Of a stretch of DNA of 15,110 nt, positions 1-9,938 are shown in pieces. The stretch covers positions 1-15,110 of the forward strand of contig JAAMPI010001387.1 of assembly GCA_013054445.1 (NCBI GenBank), read 5' to 3'. Position 1 is the first letter of the stretch. Every line of letters begins with the position of its first letter. Position numbers and translations under genes: made by a program. The stretch comes from Cudoniella acicularis (taxonomy: Eukaryota > Ascomycota > Leotiomycetes > Helotiales > Helotiaceae). The notes under the pieces are model-generated. The model worked only from the letters and a program-made list of their open reading frames with translations, had not been told where the DNA came from and searched no databases.

Positions 1-2170
1 CCCCATCCTTCCGCTCATCCTCTCCCTCCTTACCACCAGGTTCATCCTCAGAAACTCCATCCTCCTGATCATCACCATCCTCACCCATCGGATCCCCCAC
101 ATAGCTGATAAATAGCTGTTCTCCCTGCTGAATATCCCTCGCAGAATTACACCACACAGCACTGCTTCCAGGCCTCACCATCTCATCATCCACTCCTCTA
201 ACCCATTCCAATCCCACCCTCTCGTAGGCTACGCCACCATGCCAATTGACATTCGGGACACAACTATGGTTGAAAAACAGATAATTGAGATTCAGATTAA
301 CCTGTCTGAACTTCCCTGTCACCCTTGGCGGCAACGGCGGCGCTTTAAAAGTCTCGGGAATTTCAGAAGCGGGAGTTTCGGAGGAGGGAAACATAGAGGG
401 ATTCCCGGCGTTAGCGTTATTTTCCATACGCCAAAAAATCGTTTGGATGACTTCTGGGTCCCAATCTCGAGTTTTGAAGATATCTATACCGAGTTGGAGG
501 AGCATTTTCGTAGGCGCGATGACGTTCTCGTAGTACTGCCAGCCATAGGTGTGGTCTGGGATTCCCTTGGATGGTGGCGCGTAGTTGGCTGCCATGCGTG
601 CTATCACTGGGTGTTGTAATGGGTGATCTTTGATACTCGTGCTTATGCTCGATTTCGCTGAAGTCTGTTTGTTGGAAGCAAGAACCACGGCAAGAAGTCG
701 AGTAAATAGCACAGGACGGAACGCTGTTCCTGCATTCCCTGCTTCTGAACTGGCACTGCTAAGCATAGAGTCAGGTTCATATATCCAATCGATGTCTTTC
801 CCGCAAAGAATGGAATGATATCCGCTAGAGGCTATCTCGTAGCAAGCTTTGCTGCAGAAAGCAACGAGCTTGCAGCAAGAAGGGCGGATGACGTCTCGAG
901 GGTGGAGATAGGGGGGAAGAAGGCACGCATGGCATGCATCACAGTAGCCATGAGCGCTTGGCGGGACATCAGACACGCTCGTGATGGATTTATCGACGAG
1001 AATCACCTCCCCTTCTTTGATATCCCGCGTTGCGAAAATTCCAAGAGGGCCAACATCTTCTCCTTCGGCCTTTGGTGCTGGCTTCTGGGCAAGGGTGTTA
1101 GGAAGAGGTGTGCCGAAAACGACGGGTCGAACTTCGCAGCTGGAATCGAGAAGCGAACGGTTGACCGTTCGCAGGAGTGCGGGTGTGCGCATGTATAGCT
1201 TTTCATCTAGCCAGGGGTATTTGATCTGGAAGATCTTGCCGGTTCGCGTTAAAGATCGCAACTCTGAGGGGGTAGCGCCTAGGCCTTTGAGACCGACGTG
1301 TCTGTCTTCGAAGCCAAGCTTGAGGTTGTGGCGAGACTTGAGGATAGCAGGGTCGGTAGGTGCTAGTTGCAAGGCTTTCTTGGCTTCTTTGAGGCCGTCC
1401 CAGAAAGCGCCGCATCCGAGAAGGCCTTCTAATAATTCCCGATATGCTTGTTTTCGCAAGTCCTCCAGCTCATCTTCAATAATGATAGCGGAACTTGTGT
1501 GTAATCTTGTAGCAAGAGCTGCTCGGACTTTCTCTCCGAGGTCGGCGAAGGAAAGGAACAAAGTAATATTCAAGCCACATTCGATCAGTATTAAGGCTCT
1601 ATAAGCATTAGCTGCCGAGATGTCGGTAAATCCGAGGTCATTATCAATAGCACAGAGTGTAATATAAAGCGATGGGTTGTAAGGTGTCCTTGACAAGTCC
1701 TTGGCAAGAAAGTCTCGGTACGAAATAAGAGGTTCCAATTCTCCCTAGGATACATCGTCAGTAAAGTTCAAGGCATGAAAAGGTCAACAAGAAGAACTTA
1801 CCCTGGCCTGTAACTCGAGTCCATAGTCTCTATAGTATTGCGAAGTGCCTAGCCATTCTGCCCTGACCTCGAAGTCATCATCTTCGTCCTCGTCCTCACT
1901 ATCCCCATCCGAAACCGGCGTGATGTTAGCTAGAGCTGGATCAGACACGAGTCGTGGATTGGAAGTGCTCCAAATTGGAGCCTGGAGAGCCTCTATCTTG
2001 GCAGTTGCAAGCTGTTCGATGACTTGGCTCTCAACGCTTCGGTTTGTATTGATCACCAGCGGTTCGCTCATTTCCGAATCCGTTGAGCAGTCTGATGATT
2101 TGGAAACCACACGATGCGGAGTTTCAACCACATGACGCGGAGTCTCAACCACCTGAGTCTGGCTTTCCAT
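1..2170 (-). CDS. TPR-MYND-SET domain protein (putative lysine methyltransferase), 3' end outside window
   Basis: Two exons: 2170-1802 (123 codons) and 1744 to the left edge, joined in phase 0; at least 704 residues are visible with no stop. Residues 1-100 are polar and acidic (run DSEDEDEDDD), probably disordered. Residues about 125-290 are helical with a TPR-like pair. The SET domain starts with LGIFATRDIKEGEVIL (357-372) and is split by a MYND-like zinc finger: CDACHAC at 391-397, then CSKAC and a following H-x3-C. The catalytic SET motifs are present: NHSCVPN (615-621, S-adenosylmethionine pocket) and GEQLFISY (664-671). A split SET/MYND module is the SMYD arrangement; known members methylate lysines on histones or other proteins. 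Target here is unknown. The tail after 673 is acidic; the post-SET cysteines, if present, lie beyond the window. The start ATG has A at -3 and is the first in frame. The nearest neighbour upstream is more than 5 kb away. Confidence 0.88.
1745..1801 (-). other. spliceosomal intron in the SET gene (57 nt)
   Basis: On the minus strand the donor is agg|GTAAGT and the acceptor is cctag|gga. Removing 57 nt joins codon 123 (AGG) to codon 124 (GGA) in phase 0 and opens a frame that stays free of stops to the window edge. Reading through instead gives VSSSC and then a stop. A CTGAC branch-like sequence lies about 15 nt before the acceptor. The length is typical of filamentous ascomycetes. Confidence 0.9.
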
Positions 2171-2328
2171 TATCTTGGTGTTGACGACTCGCCTGGAAGT
2201 GGTATGTGTGTTGTGAAATGGGGAATTGAGATGCCAAGACGAATGCCGAAGTTGAATTCGTTGAGGGTTTCGAGGGTATGGAGGGAACCATATGAAGAGT
2301 GTAGAAGTTGCGAACGTAATTGCAAGAT

Positions 2329-2387
2329 CTGCTTATAAATTTGAGAAGCTGAAGGATTGTAAAGGCCGCGAAGAGACCCTGACTTAC
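2329..2387 (-). other. possible 5'-UTR intron of the SET gene
   Basis: Minus strand carries a consensus donor aag|GTAAGTC at 2387 and a TTATAAGCAG acceptor ending at 2329, 59 nt apart, about 160 nt upstream of the SET start codon. Splicing does not put the upstream ATG at 2423 in frame with the SET protein, so if real it lies in the leader. The branch site is weak. RNA data would be needed to accept it. Confidence 0.3.
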
Positions 2388-3121
2388 CTTACGTGTGTGA
2401 GGGACAGGGCAGGTGAAATCCAATTCCAGACTGCGAAGACACGCGCTCTGATATCAGATGACGACCGCTTGGGCGCCTTGTTGGCGACGGCAAAGGTATC
2501 ACACAAGGTATCGCAAAGGTGTCGCGTTCTCAGTGAATAGATTTCGTTGAATAGTCTAATCGTGAGAGCTACGAGGAATATTTCAGGTAGGAATCGCCGA
2601 CGACTTGCTAGAAAGGAATAATGTATGAAACTTGGTCAGACCAGCAGGGGAAAGGAAGCGCTTTCCTGGACCCGAAAACGGGGTAGTGTGTTTTGTTTGT
2701 TGTGGTTGAAATTGTCGAGTTTGTGATTGAGCGGTGAGGAAAAGTTGCCTCTAGAAAAGATGGAAAGGGAGAAGCAAACTTAACCTTGAAGTGTGTTGCG
2801 ACCGAGAGAATTAATAGGTTGGAGGGAGAAGCAGGGAAAGCGGTGTTGCTGTTTGAGTTGTGGGAAACACAGACCTAGGCAAGTAGATATGGAGAAGATG
2901 GCGATTAGGTTAAGAACTGAGTACTTGAGAATGTCGGCGAAGAAGGCAAGTTGAATTAGGTTGTGGATAAGAATGCGATCGACTTGTCTCGGGTGGTCGC
3001 AGGCTGCAGCTCGAGTGGAGTTATTCAAAGGATTGATTGGCGACGTAAAAGATTGCGCTCACAAGAGATTGATATTTGCTTGCGATCGGGACTTTGAAAA
3101 AGTGACGGCCACACTGGCACT

Positions 3122-3151
3122 GTTGCAATCGTTGCAATCATATATATATAT
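3122..3151. repeat. 9-bp tandem duplication plus (AT)6 microsatellite
   Basis: The unit gttgcaatc occurs twice in tandem at 3122-3139 and is followed directly by six AT dinucleotides at 3140-3151. It is a simple-sequence tract with no evident function. Confidence 0.85.
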
Positions 3152-4320
3152 CCTGATTGAAGTCTATAAAATAAGTGAGTGAGACAAATATATGACAACG
3201 GAATATTTGCTGACGACAAAACCCCCCTATTGTCCTGTGTTGCCGGTTTTAGGGATGCCGGCCATATGAGTGTGAATAGGTAGTGTGACAGAACGATAGT
3301 GTATCCAGGATCCTTCGTCCGCAAGCATTGCTGTTCGCAAGTACGTAGGTTCGCTTTGTGAACGAGTAGCTCGTGTGAGAGATTGTTTTAGTGACTTCGG
3401 CATGCCTGTATGCGTGTATTTCGGTGGGATGATATGTTTGATTCCTTGAGCTTCGTGTGTTGAGGTTAGGACCCAGTGGTATTTGTGATAAGTGACTGAA
3501 GGGTAAATTGCGAAGCGCAAAGTGGANTAGGGGAAGAGGAATGGAGAGGGGGTGAAAGGGCTGAGGTTGAACTTCAAGGGAAATTTGAGCATCTGAGCAC
3601 GGCTGAAAATGGACGGAATGCGAGCGTGATGGGGGATGTGAACGGATTTTCAAATATCAAATCAGTGGCTGGAGGTAAGATTGAAGAAAGATCTGACATG
3701 ATATCCGCATTGAAGATGACATACCATCAAGTGTTTGTGGGTTCCTCATTCCCGCCGGCTGACCTAGCCAGCCCTTCTTGCATATGTAGAGAGGAGTTGG
3801 AAGCTGACATTGTTTCGAATTTGCATAAAGAAGCTTGATGGCTCAACGTAAGGTTCAATGTTTGTGATAGTTGCGGTAATAGGTGAACAAAGACGTGAAA
3901 GTGGAGTGCTGTTGAGGGAAACCCTACGAGTGATTTGAGTTGAATGGTAGGAAAGAAAAGACCTGCGTAAAAGTGACGTCCGGAAGATAATCTCGGGTAG
4001 ACAAGAATGAAGTGGCAAGAGCGTAGCCAGGTCATACAGACTCCGTGTTTGGGTTGAAGGCGAAAGACATATAGCCGAAAGATATGATGAAGAAAGAAGT
4101 GCGAGTATATTAACAGAAGAAGAAATGTCAACAAGAGAACCGATTGAAGCTGGTTTATCGCTATCTATTTTGCACCAAAGGTAGGGTGGAAGTCAGGCCC
4201 TACCAAATCACAAAATTATCCACTTGCAACTTCCGAGGTTTTGTCGAACAAACTCCGGTTTAAAAATGATCGGGTTCTTACGTGTCTGGTTTGGTAGATG
4301 TTATGGCTTCCCTCGGTACG

Positions 4321-4629
4321 TTACTTCGAGAGACCGCCATCACCAGCTTCGCCATTTGCGCTCGCTCTCTCTGCCCCTAGTTGAAGATCAGACGCTGAGA
4401 CTTTTTCAGATGCCGAAACCTTCGCGGAGGGATTATTTTTAGTCGTTGTCGCCTGCGGAGCAGGACTTTGGGGATTGTGCTGTGGCCGCATGCCCCTCAG
4501 CGCAATACCATCTTCTGAGGCCTGGTCCACCTTAGTTGTGCTCTTCTTTTCCTCTTTCTCTCGCAAAACCGCAAATCGATATCCGCTATCCATCAGTATT
4601 TTCCGAGTTGTGCCATGGCAGTAAGGCAT
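4321..4629 (-). CDS. possible small hypothetical protein (102 codons)
   Basis: An uninterrupted frame starts with ATG at 4629. The protein is polar and low in complexity, rich in Ala, Ser, Lys, Glu and Gln, with a short internal duplication (KVSASEKVSASD), as in a disordered fungal protein. There is no domain I recognise. Other frames of the same region are open over similar lengths (plus strand 4536-4904, and short minus-strand frames just upstream), which weakens the case. It could also be the last exon of an unrecognised spliced gene, or chance. Confidence 0.2.
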   Translation of the reverse strand: MPYCHGTTRKILMDSGYRFAVLREKEEKKSTTKVDQASEDGIALRGMRPQHNPQSPAPQATTTKNNPSAKVSASEKVSASDLQLGAERASANGEAGDGGLSK

Positions 4630-6234
4630 CGAAGGTTCGCGGCATTAATTTCGAGGCCTCGATCGAAGGGATAGATAATTGGTGTCGCAGTTCGGAGTGG
4701 AAATGTTCGAGCAAAATATTTCGTAGGCTTCGTAGGGTCGCTCCTCATCATTTGGGAGCATCAATAAGAATTGGCCAAGGAGACAAAGACGGCTGGGAGC
4801 TCATCACAAAGGCTCCTTTGATCATCGAGTGGTGGGGGGCAGCGAGACGCGCTGTGCGAAACACTAGGTATTTCGAAGGCATAATTACGGGATTCGGTCT
4901 TTAATAGAATTTGTTTCTTTGCGACTCAAGGTGCTGTAAATTGTGACTTGATTAATAGCTGGCGTAGGTGTTGCTGGTTTGAAGCTTCGTTCGCTCGAGA
5001 TGCTTTCCACGAATACCCTCCCTCGCTTAAAATTAGGTAGGCAACGCGAACACGCGGACTAAAAATTCCTCGCCATCTTTTTCATTCTCTTCTATTTTCC
5101 ATCAGCATGCGTTCACAACCTCTTCAAAACGGCACTCCTCCCCAGCGTTGATCAGATACAGTATTGCATCTGATTGGCATGCAAGAAAACAACCAAGTGG
5201 CATGTCCTGCAGGCTGAGCCCTCTTGAAATTTTATTCACAAGCTGCGAAGTCGCAGGTATTCACGCGTTCTTGTTGGTTCTGTCTTTCGTAAATATCTGC
5301 TGCTGCTTTCCATTGACTTTCGTGTGCTTAGATTACCAAGTGCAAGCTCAAGTTCGGAGCAAATTCACAATTTTGTTACCATGTCTTCGACCCATTAAAA
5401 TTGGTGTTCACAATATCTTTTCTTGTCGACAATTCTGTATGACGTTCGTTGAAATTTCAAGAACCCGCACGTTTGTTGATGCAGAACTCCATGAAATTGT
5501 TCAAAAAAGGTACTTTTCTCGTCTTGTTTGCAAGTGATATCATTTAAATCATTGCCGAGACTGATAAAAACCGGCATCTTAAAAGTACCCAATGTGGGTT
5601 GCTACCTCAGCAACGCATAGCTACGGCTTAAAATTTCGTCAATTATTAGGGTCAGATCCAAAAGTTTGGCAAGTTCCGTTATTCTGAAGTTCCGTGGGAC
5701 CCAAACAAAACGGGCGCATTCTTAAAAAGAGGCCCAGAAACAAGCCACAGAGCCTTTCGGCGCCTTGATCTTTAGTCCGGACCGAGACCTTAGTAGGATG
5801 AACCGGACCTTTCGATTGTTGAAAAAGTTGCAATTCGCACATTTTCCAAAGTGACTTCGGTCATGTGGTTAGCCCAAATGAGCATCGTAACCCCATGTTC
5901 TCCGGATTATGTTCTCATTAGGCCATTTCCCTGGTTGCTAAGCATTAGTGTTGATGAATGGTCCCTTTCTCTGTCTCGAGTTTGAATTCCCTTTATATTA
6001 AAACTATCTTTCTAGTGAAAGTGACAAACTCGATCCAGAAACCGAGAACAAGACATTATTATTCAGAAAATTCTCCTAGTTTTCGAGTTTATTTTTAAGT
6101 TGACGATTGGCAGTTGTATTTGGCCTAGCCACTTTCCTTCTCAGGAACGTGCAATGACTAGCAGAACCCTTCAGAAATGTCATACCAAGGCCGGCTTACA
6201 AACGGTTTTAGAACTTCTCTAGTGTGACTGACCA

Positions 6235-6251
6235 AGCAATCCAAGATTGCT
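6235..6251. repeat. inverted repeat, 7-bp stem, 3-nt loop
   Basis: agcaatc at 6235-6241 pairs with gattgct at 6245-6251 around the loop caa. It lies 9 bases before a second, stronger inverted repeat. Confidence 0.6.
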
Positions 6252-6260
6252 CAAGTTTTG

Positions 6261-6287
6261 GGATCCGTCTTCTGAATTGACGGATCC
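6261..6287. repeat. inverted repeat, perfect 9-bp stem, 9-nt loop
   Basis: ggatccgtc at 6261-6269 pairs perfectly with gacggatcc at 6279-6287, leaving a 9-nt loop. No coding context. It could be a transcript hairpin, a paired binding site, or chance. Confidence 0.65.
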
Positions 6288-7153
6288 TACCACGCTGGCG
6301 GCACTGAGGATGAGTTCTCGGTCTTATGGAAGTTGGGACAGAGAGCTACACACGGCTGACCTTATTCTCTCCTAGATTCGTTTATCCACAGTACTCTCGA
6401 GTCGCGGATTCTCCCTTTTGGACATTCCTGTACTGTTCAGTTATTTCGAACTTGGTCGAAAGTTGTTTCTGGCATAAAACTTCAGTGCCTTCAAGTTACT
6501 TCACGAACATGGAATGAATGCAGTACGTTGTCTCTCCGCGGAGTAGCATTATGGAGAATGATTGTCAAGTTGAGCTAGTCGAGTGCCGGACCTCAATCTT
6601 GGGACTTCACCTACGCTACACCCCACCTCCACGATTAGCTCTCACCACCTTTCCATATTTCGAAGTATCCTCAAGCTACCACCACAAGACGGATCGGTTC
6701 CGAAAACATCAAACTCATCAAGGCCAGGCCGGGTCCTTAAGTACCTGGGGCTCCGTCAACGCTCGAGGCCGACCCATCTTTGGGAAGGTGGAATTTTGAG
6801 TTCAATATGGCTCGGTCTACTCGGAGACGCTGCTGGCACCATAGCTCTACTTGGAAGTCCGAACGGCCGAAAGTTGCATCAATCCCGTTGCAATTCTGTC
6901 TCTCGTGGAGCACACCAGTACCAAGATTCATGAAGTGAATTTTTAAGACAGGTTCCAAAGTTGCATGGTACCTGGAAAGTCTCGAATCTTGATTTTGCTG
7001 CACCCACCGAGTAACCACTCAGCAGTGTCACTACAGTCATGAAATCCCGATGGGCATCTTTGCCGAGCTGCTAGCGCATATCGAGAGGGGACCAGACGGT
7101 TTCCTCCGGCGCCATTGCGCCAAGGATTCCGCCTATCTAGGATCCCTGCGCTT

Positions 7154-7161
7154 TGACGTCA
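7154..7161. promoter_or_regulatory. perfect CRE palindrome TGACGTCA
   Basis: The full 8-bp ATF/CREB binding palindrome lies 662 bases upstream of the bZIP start codon. Fungal ATF-type bZIP proteins bind this sequence, so it is a candidate site for autoregulation or for cross-regulation by a sibling factor. The sequence match is certain; the function is inferred. Confidence 0.55.
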
Positions 7162-7395
7162 CTAGGCTGGCACGGCTGCAAGAAGGTAAGAGGCAGCCAA
7201 TCCTATGAAAGAAAGTCATTCCACCCCGGAATACCTCCGTCCTGCACGGTGTGATGCGGGTTCTCATTCGCTCGCCAGACCCTGCAACAATAGCATCGAC
7301 TTGGGATGGGAATTCAGGAATTTGGGCTTCCCCCGCGGGCCAAACACTGAAATGCCATCTCTGCTCGCCCCTTCGCCCCCATCAGCCTCCCCCCC

Positions 7396-7401
7396 TGACG
7401 T
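7396..7401 (+). promoter_or_regulatory. CRE half site TGACGT
   Basis: A 6-base CRE core lies 422 bases upstream of the bZIP start, in a C-rich tract. A hexamer can occur by chance; the case rests on it being one of three CRE-type sites within about 670 bases. Confidence 0.3.
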
Positions 7402-7656
7402 TTTTGTGGAACAGAAACGAGCCGAGCCCGGCCGTTTGCTTCGGCGCCAAGTGCGTTTGCTACCCGACCCTGGCCTGGCTGCCCAGGTAGGCAATGTTCT
7501 GCATTCTGCACAATGACAGAGAAAGAGCGCCAGGGCAACGCGGGGCCGGTTGGCAACTGCTCATAAATAACACCATTTCCTTACTTTGCCGGGGTGCCCT
7601 CGAGTCATACTTTATAACATCTTGCAATTGAATTGCCCACCTTCACGTAGCGTAGG

Positions 7657-7773
7657 ATGACTGCCAGTCTACCTCTTATCGACTACTTCGCAACGTCACC
7701 GTTCTTTACTTTCTTCAATTCCATAACTTGGACAGCGACGTGCTTTGTTTTCGAGCGATACGATATTCATTGA
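7657..7773 (+). CDS. upstream ORF of 38 codons before the bZIP gene
   Basis: ATG at 7657 (A at -3) opens a 38-codon frame ending with TGA at 7771-7773, 49 bases before the bZIP ATG. The peptide is rich in Phe, Thr and Ser. A TATA-like tract (tttataac, 7611-7618) lies about 40 bases upstream, so the ORF is in the mRNA only if transcription starts between these. Several fungal bZIP genes of the GCN4/CPC1 type are controlled through upstream ORFs; whether this one is translated cannot be told from sequence. Confidence 0.35.
   Translation: MTASLPLIDYFATSPFFTFFNSITWTATCFVFERYDIH
7693..7698 (-). promoter_or_regulatory. CRE half site (ACGTCA on plus strand)
   Basis: The core TGACGT on the minus strand lies 125 bases upstream of the bZIP start. 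It falls inside the upstream ORF, so it may be in the leader rather than in the promoter proper. Confidence 0.25.
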
Positions 7774-7822
7774 TCTTTTGCAGCTTCCGAGAGGCCGGTG
7801 ACAAATACCCAATTTTCCCACA

Positions 7823-8800
7823 ATGCCTTATGTGGACAAGGTCACCGGCATGGTCAGGGACGAGTTTTCCTTTCCAGTTTTCGGCGAATCATACGATCTT
7901 TCTGCAGACAGCCCTACCATCAACAGTTTTGAGAGTCCATCGAACCCTTATGGACCGAATTTCAACGTCTACTCCCTCTTCGATTCTCCAGGTGGCCTCG
8001 CTCCAACGAAGTACCCATGGAACTCGCAATATAATAACTTTCCGTCTCTTACCGACGAAATATGGCCGCCCATGATGGTGGATGACCCATTGAACGCGAG
8101 CTTTCCGGACTGGGAGGCGCCAGTAAACCCAGAATCGCCACCAGAAGCCTCCACGACTGTGAGTAGCAGGAACAATTCCACCTCACAATCATCGAGTCCC
8201 CCCAAGCCTCCTATGCAGCTTGACGAACAACAAAACCTATCTTCCACGATTGCTCAACCGCCCGCCGAAACTGAAATAAAAAAACCGCGCAAACGAGGCC
8301 GGAAGAAAAAGTTGCCAAGAAGTGAGGAAGAACAAGAGTTGATTCGAGCGAGATTTCTAGAGCGGAATCGCGTTGCGGCTTCAAAATGCCGAGAGAAGAA
8401 AAAGAAGTGGATGGACGACCTTGAGAGAAAGAGGCTGGAGGCACAGAAGCAGAACTCTTTATTTGTCGAGCAAAGAAATCAGCTATTCACAGAACTCAGA
8501 CTTCTCAGGAGGGAATTGCTCCGACATGAGAACTGCAAGCATAAAGACATGGAATTCTGGCTTGAGCAGTGTCGGCGGAAAGGCAATGAGGTGCTGTTTA
8601 TGGATCCGGAGAGCAGTATCTTTGGCGACGATGAGTATGTGGAGTCGGTTGATGGTTTTCATGACAGACTTCCGTCGCGACTCCCCAGCGTGGCTTCCCA
8701 AATTTGTGATGGTTTGCCGCGGCTTACGGAGGCGGCGCAGAGGATGTCGGGCGTTGAGAGGGAAGCTCCACCGGGTCCTGCTCTCATGGCGCAGGCGTGA
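7823..8800 (+). CDS. bZIP transcription factor, ATF/CREB type
   Basis: A single-exon 325-residue protein. The basic region spans about 175-197 with the signature N182-x2-AA-x2-C189-R190, in the context FLERNRVAASKCR, which marks the ATF/CREB class. The coiled coil follows, with heptad d positions L200, A207, F214, L221 and L228, and ends in a conserved ELLRHENC. A strongly basic stretch (KPRKRGRKKK, 154-163) precedes it and can serve as nuclear signal; its RGR core resembles an AT-hook. The N-terminal 150 residues are Pro/Ser/Asp rich with five Ser-Pro sites (S30, S38, S55, S105, S125), as expected of a MAP-kinase-regulated activation domain. Start choice: first ATG of the frame, with A at -3. 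The family usually works as dimers on CRE sites in stress, development or secondary metabolism; the particular role is unknown. CRE-type sites upstream suggest feedback. Confidence 0.93.
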   Translation: MPYVDKVTGMVRDEFSFPVFGESYDLSADSPTINSFESPSNPYGPNFNVYSLFDSPGGLAPTKYPWNSQYNNFPSLTDEIWPPMMVDDPLNASFPDWEAPVNPESPPEASTTVSSRNNSTSQSSSPPKPPMQLDEQQNLSSTIAQPPAETEIKKPRKRGRKKKLPRSEEEQELIRARFLERNRVAASKCREKKKKWMDDLERKRLEAQKQNSLFVEQRNQLFTELRLLRRELLRHENCKHKDMEFWLEQCRRKGNEVLFMDPESSIFGDDEYVESVDGFHDRLPSRLPSVASQICDGLPRLTEAAQRMSGVEREAPPGPALMAQA

Positions 8801-9636
8801 TGGAATTTTCAAGAACTCGATGCTCGACATTGCCACTTTGTATTCACAGCTGGCCCTTTGCGTTCACTTCCTCGGAATGCCAATTTTCTTGGACAAACAT
8901 CGAATGCGTTTGGAACTTTGGATTTTGTAAAAGGACCTGACTTGAACTTCCCAACCTCCAGCTTGCTACCACCGCAATCTCATCTTCCCTCACTACCGTC
9001 TATACCTGGATACCTTTCTCGTCAAAAACGATAGTACCAATGCCCTCTGGCAGTTTTCAACCTCCTCCGGAAACACTTCAGTAGCCTTCCACCGAACTCG
9101 CATACACTGCTCGATCCTCTTCATCCTCTGCGCCTTTCACGTCGGACTCCTCATATCCTTCATACCAATCGAAACTCTCTTCACTGTATTGTGAGCGACA
9201 AACAATCCACCAACCAGCAACTAAAGGTAACGAAAAGAAGACAGCCCTTTCCTTCCTCGCAGCGACCCATTGATTTGGTGGTTTCTGCCTTTCCGAAATT
9301 TTCAATAAAGATACCCATGGTCCCATAATGCGCGCATACGAAGGCATACGTTGCAGCACAGTGTTCAAAAAATCGAAGAACACGGATATTTTGACAACAT
9401 CTTTTTCGTAGGATAGTACAGTAGAAAAAAAAGAAAACCAAAAAAGCTTAGAAAAAGGATTTTCGATTGCGAATATACATGATTTTGAATCGTTACTTCG
9501 TGACAGTACTTCGTAGAAGTGAATAGGCCTCTTGAGCGATCCTTGAAATCCAAATCAATTCTCGAGAAATTTATCTACAGTTCAACATTTCCTTATTGCC
9601 ACCCTGCCTGGTTAGCTACCCCTCACTCAATATATG

Positions 9637-9663
9637 CCACTCCACTCCACTCCACTCCACTCC
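9637..9663. repeat. (CCACT)5 pentanucleotide microsatellite
   Basis: Five perfect tandem copies of ccact plus a partial sixth. It is a simple-sequence repeat in non-coding DNA, likely length-variable between strains. Confidence 0.95.
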
Positions 9664-9922
9664 CTGCACTCCACCGCACCTAGCGGAAGCCTCTCTGTTC
9701 AACGATCCAATGCAATCCCCACACGCACCCCCTTACGCGGCCCAACCTCTACCCTACCCTGTATTAAGTACTTTCGCCACCACCCAACGCTGTGAACGTG
9801 GAAGGAGGGGGGAGGGTAAGTGTTATGTAATCGGATTTGCCACTCTCGACTCCCAATCGCGAAATTAATTCTTTAAACTTAAACCCTTTTAAGATATTCT
9901 CTTCTAAAGAAAGAATCCATTT

Positions 9923-9938
9923 TGCAATTGCAATTGCA
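9923..9938. repeat. 16-bp perfect palindrome
   Basis: tgcaattgcaattgca equals its own reverse complement and is built from two overlapping copies of tgcaattgca. It sits in the spacer with no gene nearby; function is unknown. Confidence 0.8.

Larger units (their letters stand above)
2171..4200. other. gene-free spacer upstream of the SET gene
   Basis: I find no convincing coding region here. Open frames reach at most about 135 codons, have atypical composition and show no recognisable domain. The first few hundred bases must hold the SET gene promoter and leader. The stretch includes a 9-bp tandem duplication (gttgcaatc twice, 3122-3139) followed by an AT dinucleotide run, and one ambiguous base (N at 3527). 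Confidence 0.5.
4905..7150. other. gene-free spacer upstream of the bZIP gene
   Basis: No frame in this stretch has a recognisable domain; the longest (5148-5537 and 6583-6933, plus strand) are 129 and 116 codons with unconvincing composition. No tRNA or rRNA gene and no transposase or reverse transcriptase motif was seen. Two hairpin-forming sequences occur at 6235-6287 and a third short one (ggcgc, 4-nt loop, gcgcc) near 7109. Confidence 0.5.

Noticed and set aside
239..619. 126-codon plus-strand open frame
   Set aside because: Antisense of the SET region with NHSC motif; no domain.
981..1604. 207-codon plus-strand open frame
   Set aside because: It lies antisense to SET exon 2, is Ser/Arg rich as expected for a shadow frame, and the minus strand carries clear SET and MYND motifs.
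2145..2423. 92-codon minus-strand frame upstream of the SET start
   Set aside because: It is in a different register from the SET protein, contains a likely leader intron, and no splice variant joins it in frame.
3227..3653. Minus-strand frames of 121 and 134 codons around the N at 3527
   Set aside because: Two overlapping frames of equal length, His/Ser/Pro-rich composition and no domain; the unknown base also makes the reading unsafe.
3727..4134. 135-codon minus-strand frame with a hydrophobic start
   Set aside because: The N-terminus could pass for a signal peptide, but the rest is irregular, a GTATGT donor just after it follows a stop, and no exon joins.
5148..5537. 129-codon plus-strand frame with Cys/Phe-rich stretch
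   Set aside because: Composition reflects T-rich DNA; no spacing of cysteines like a known small secreted protein and no signal peptide at the start.
8373..8930. 185-codon plus-strand frame overlapping the bZIP gene
   Set aside because: Shadow frame of the bZIP coding region; it is Arg/Leu rich and has no domain.
9596..9868. 90-codon frame over the CCACT repeat
   Set aside because: Its length comes from the microsatellite and pyrimidine-rich DNA.
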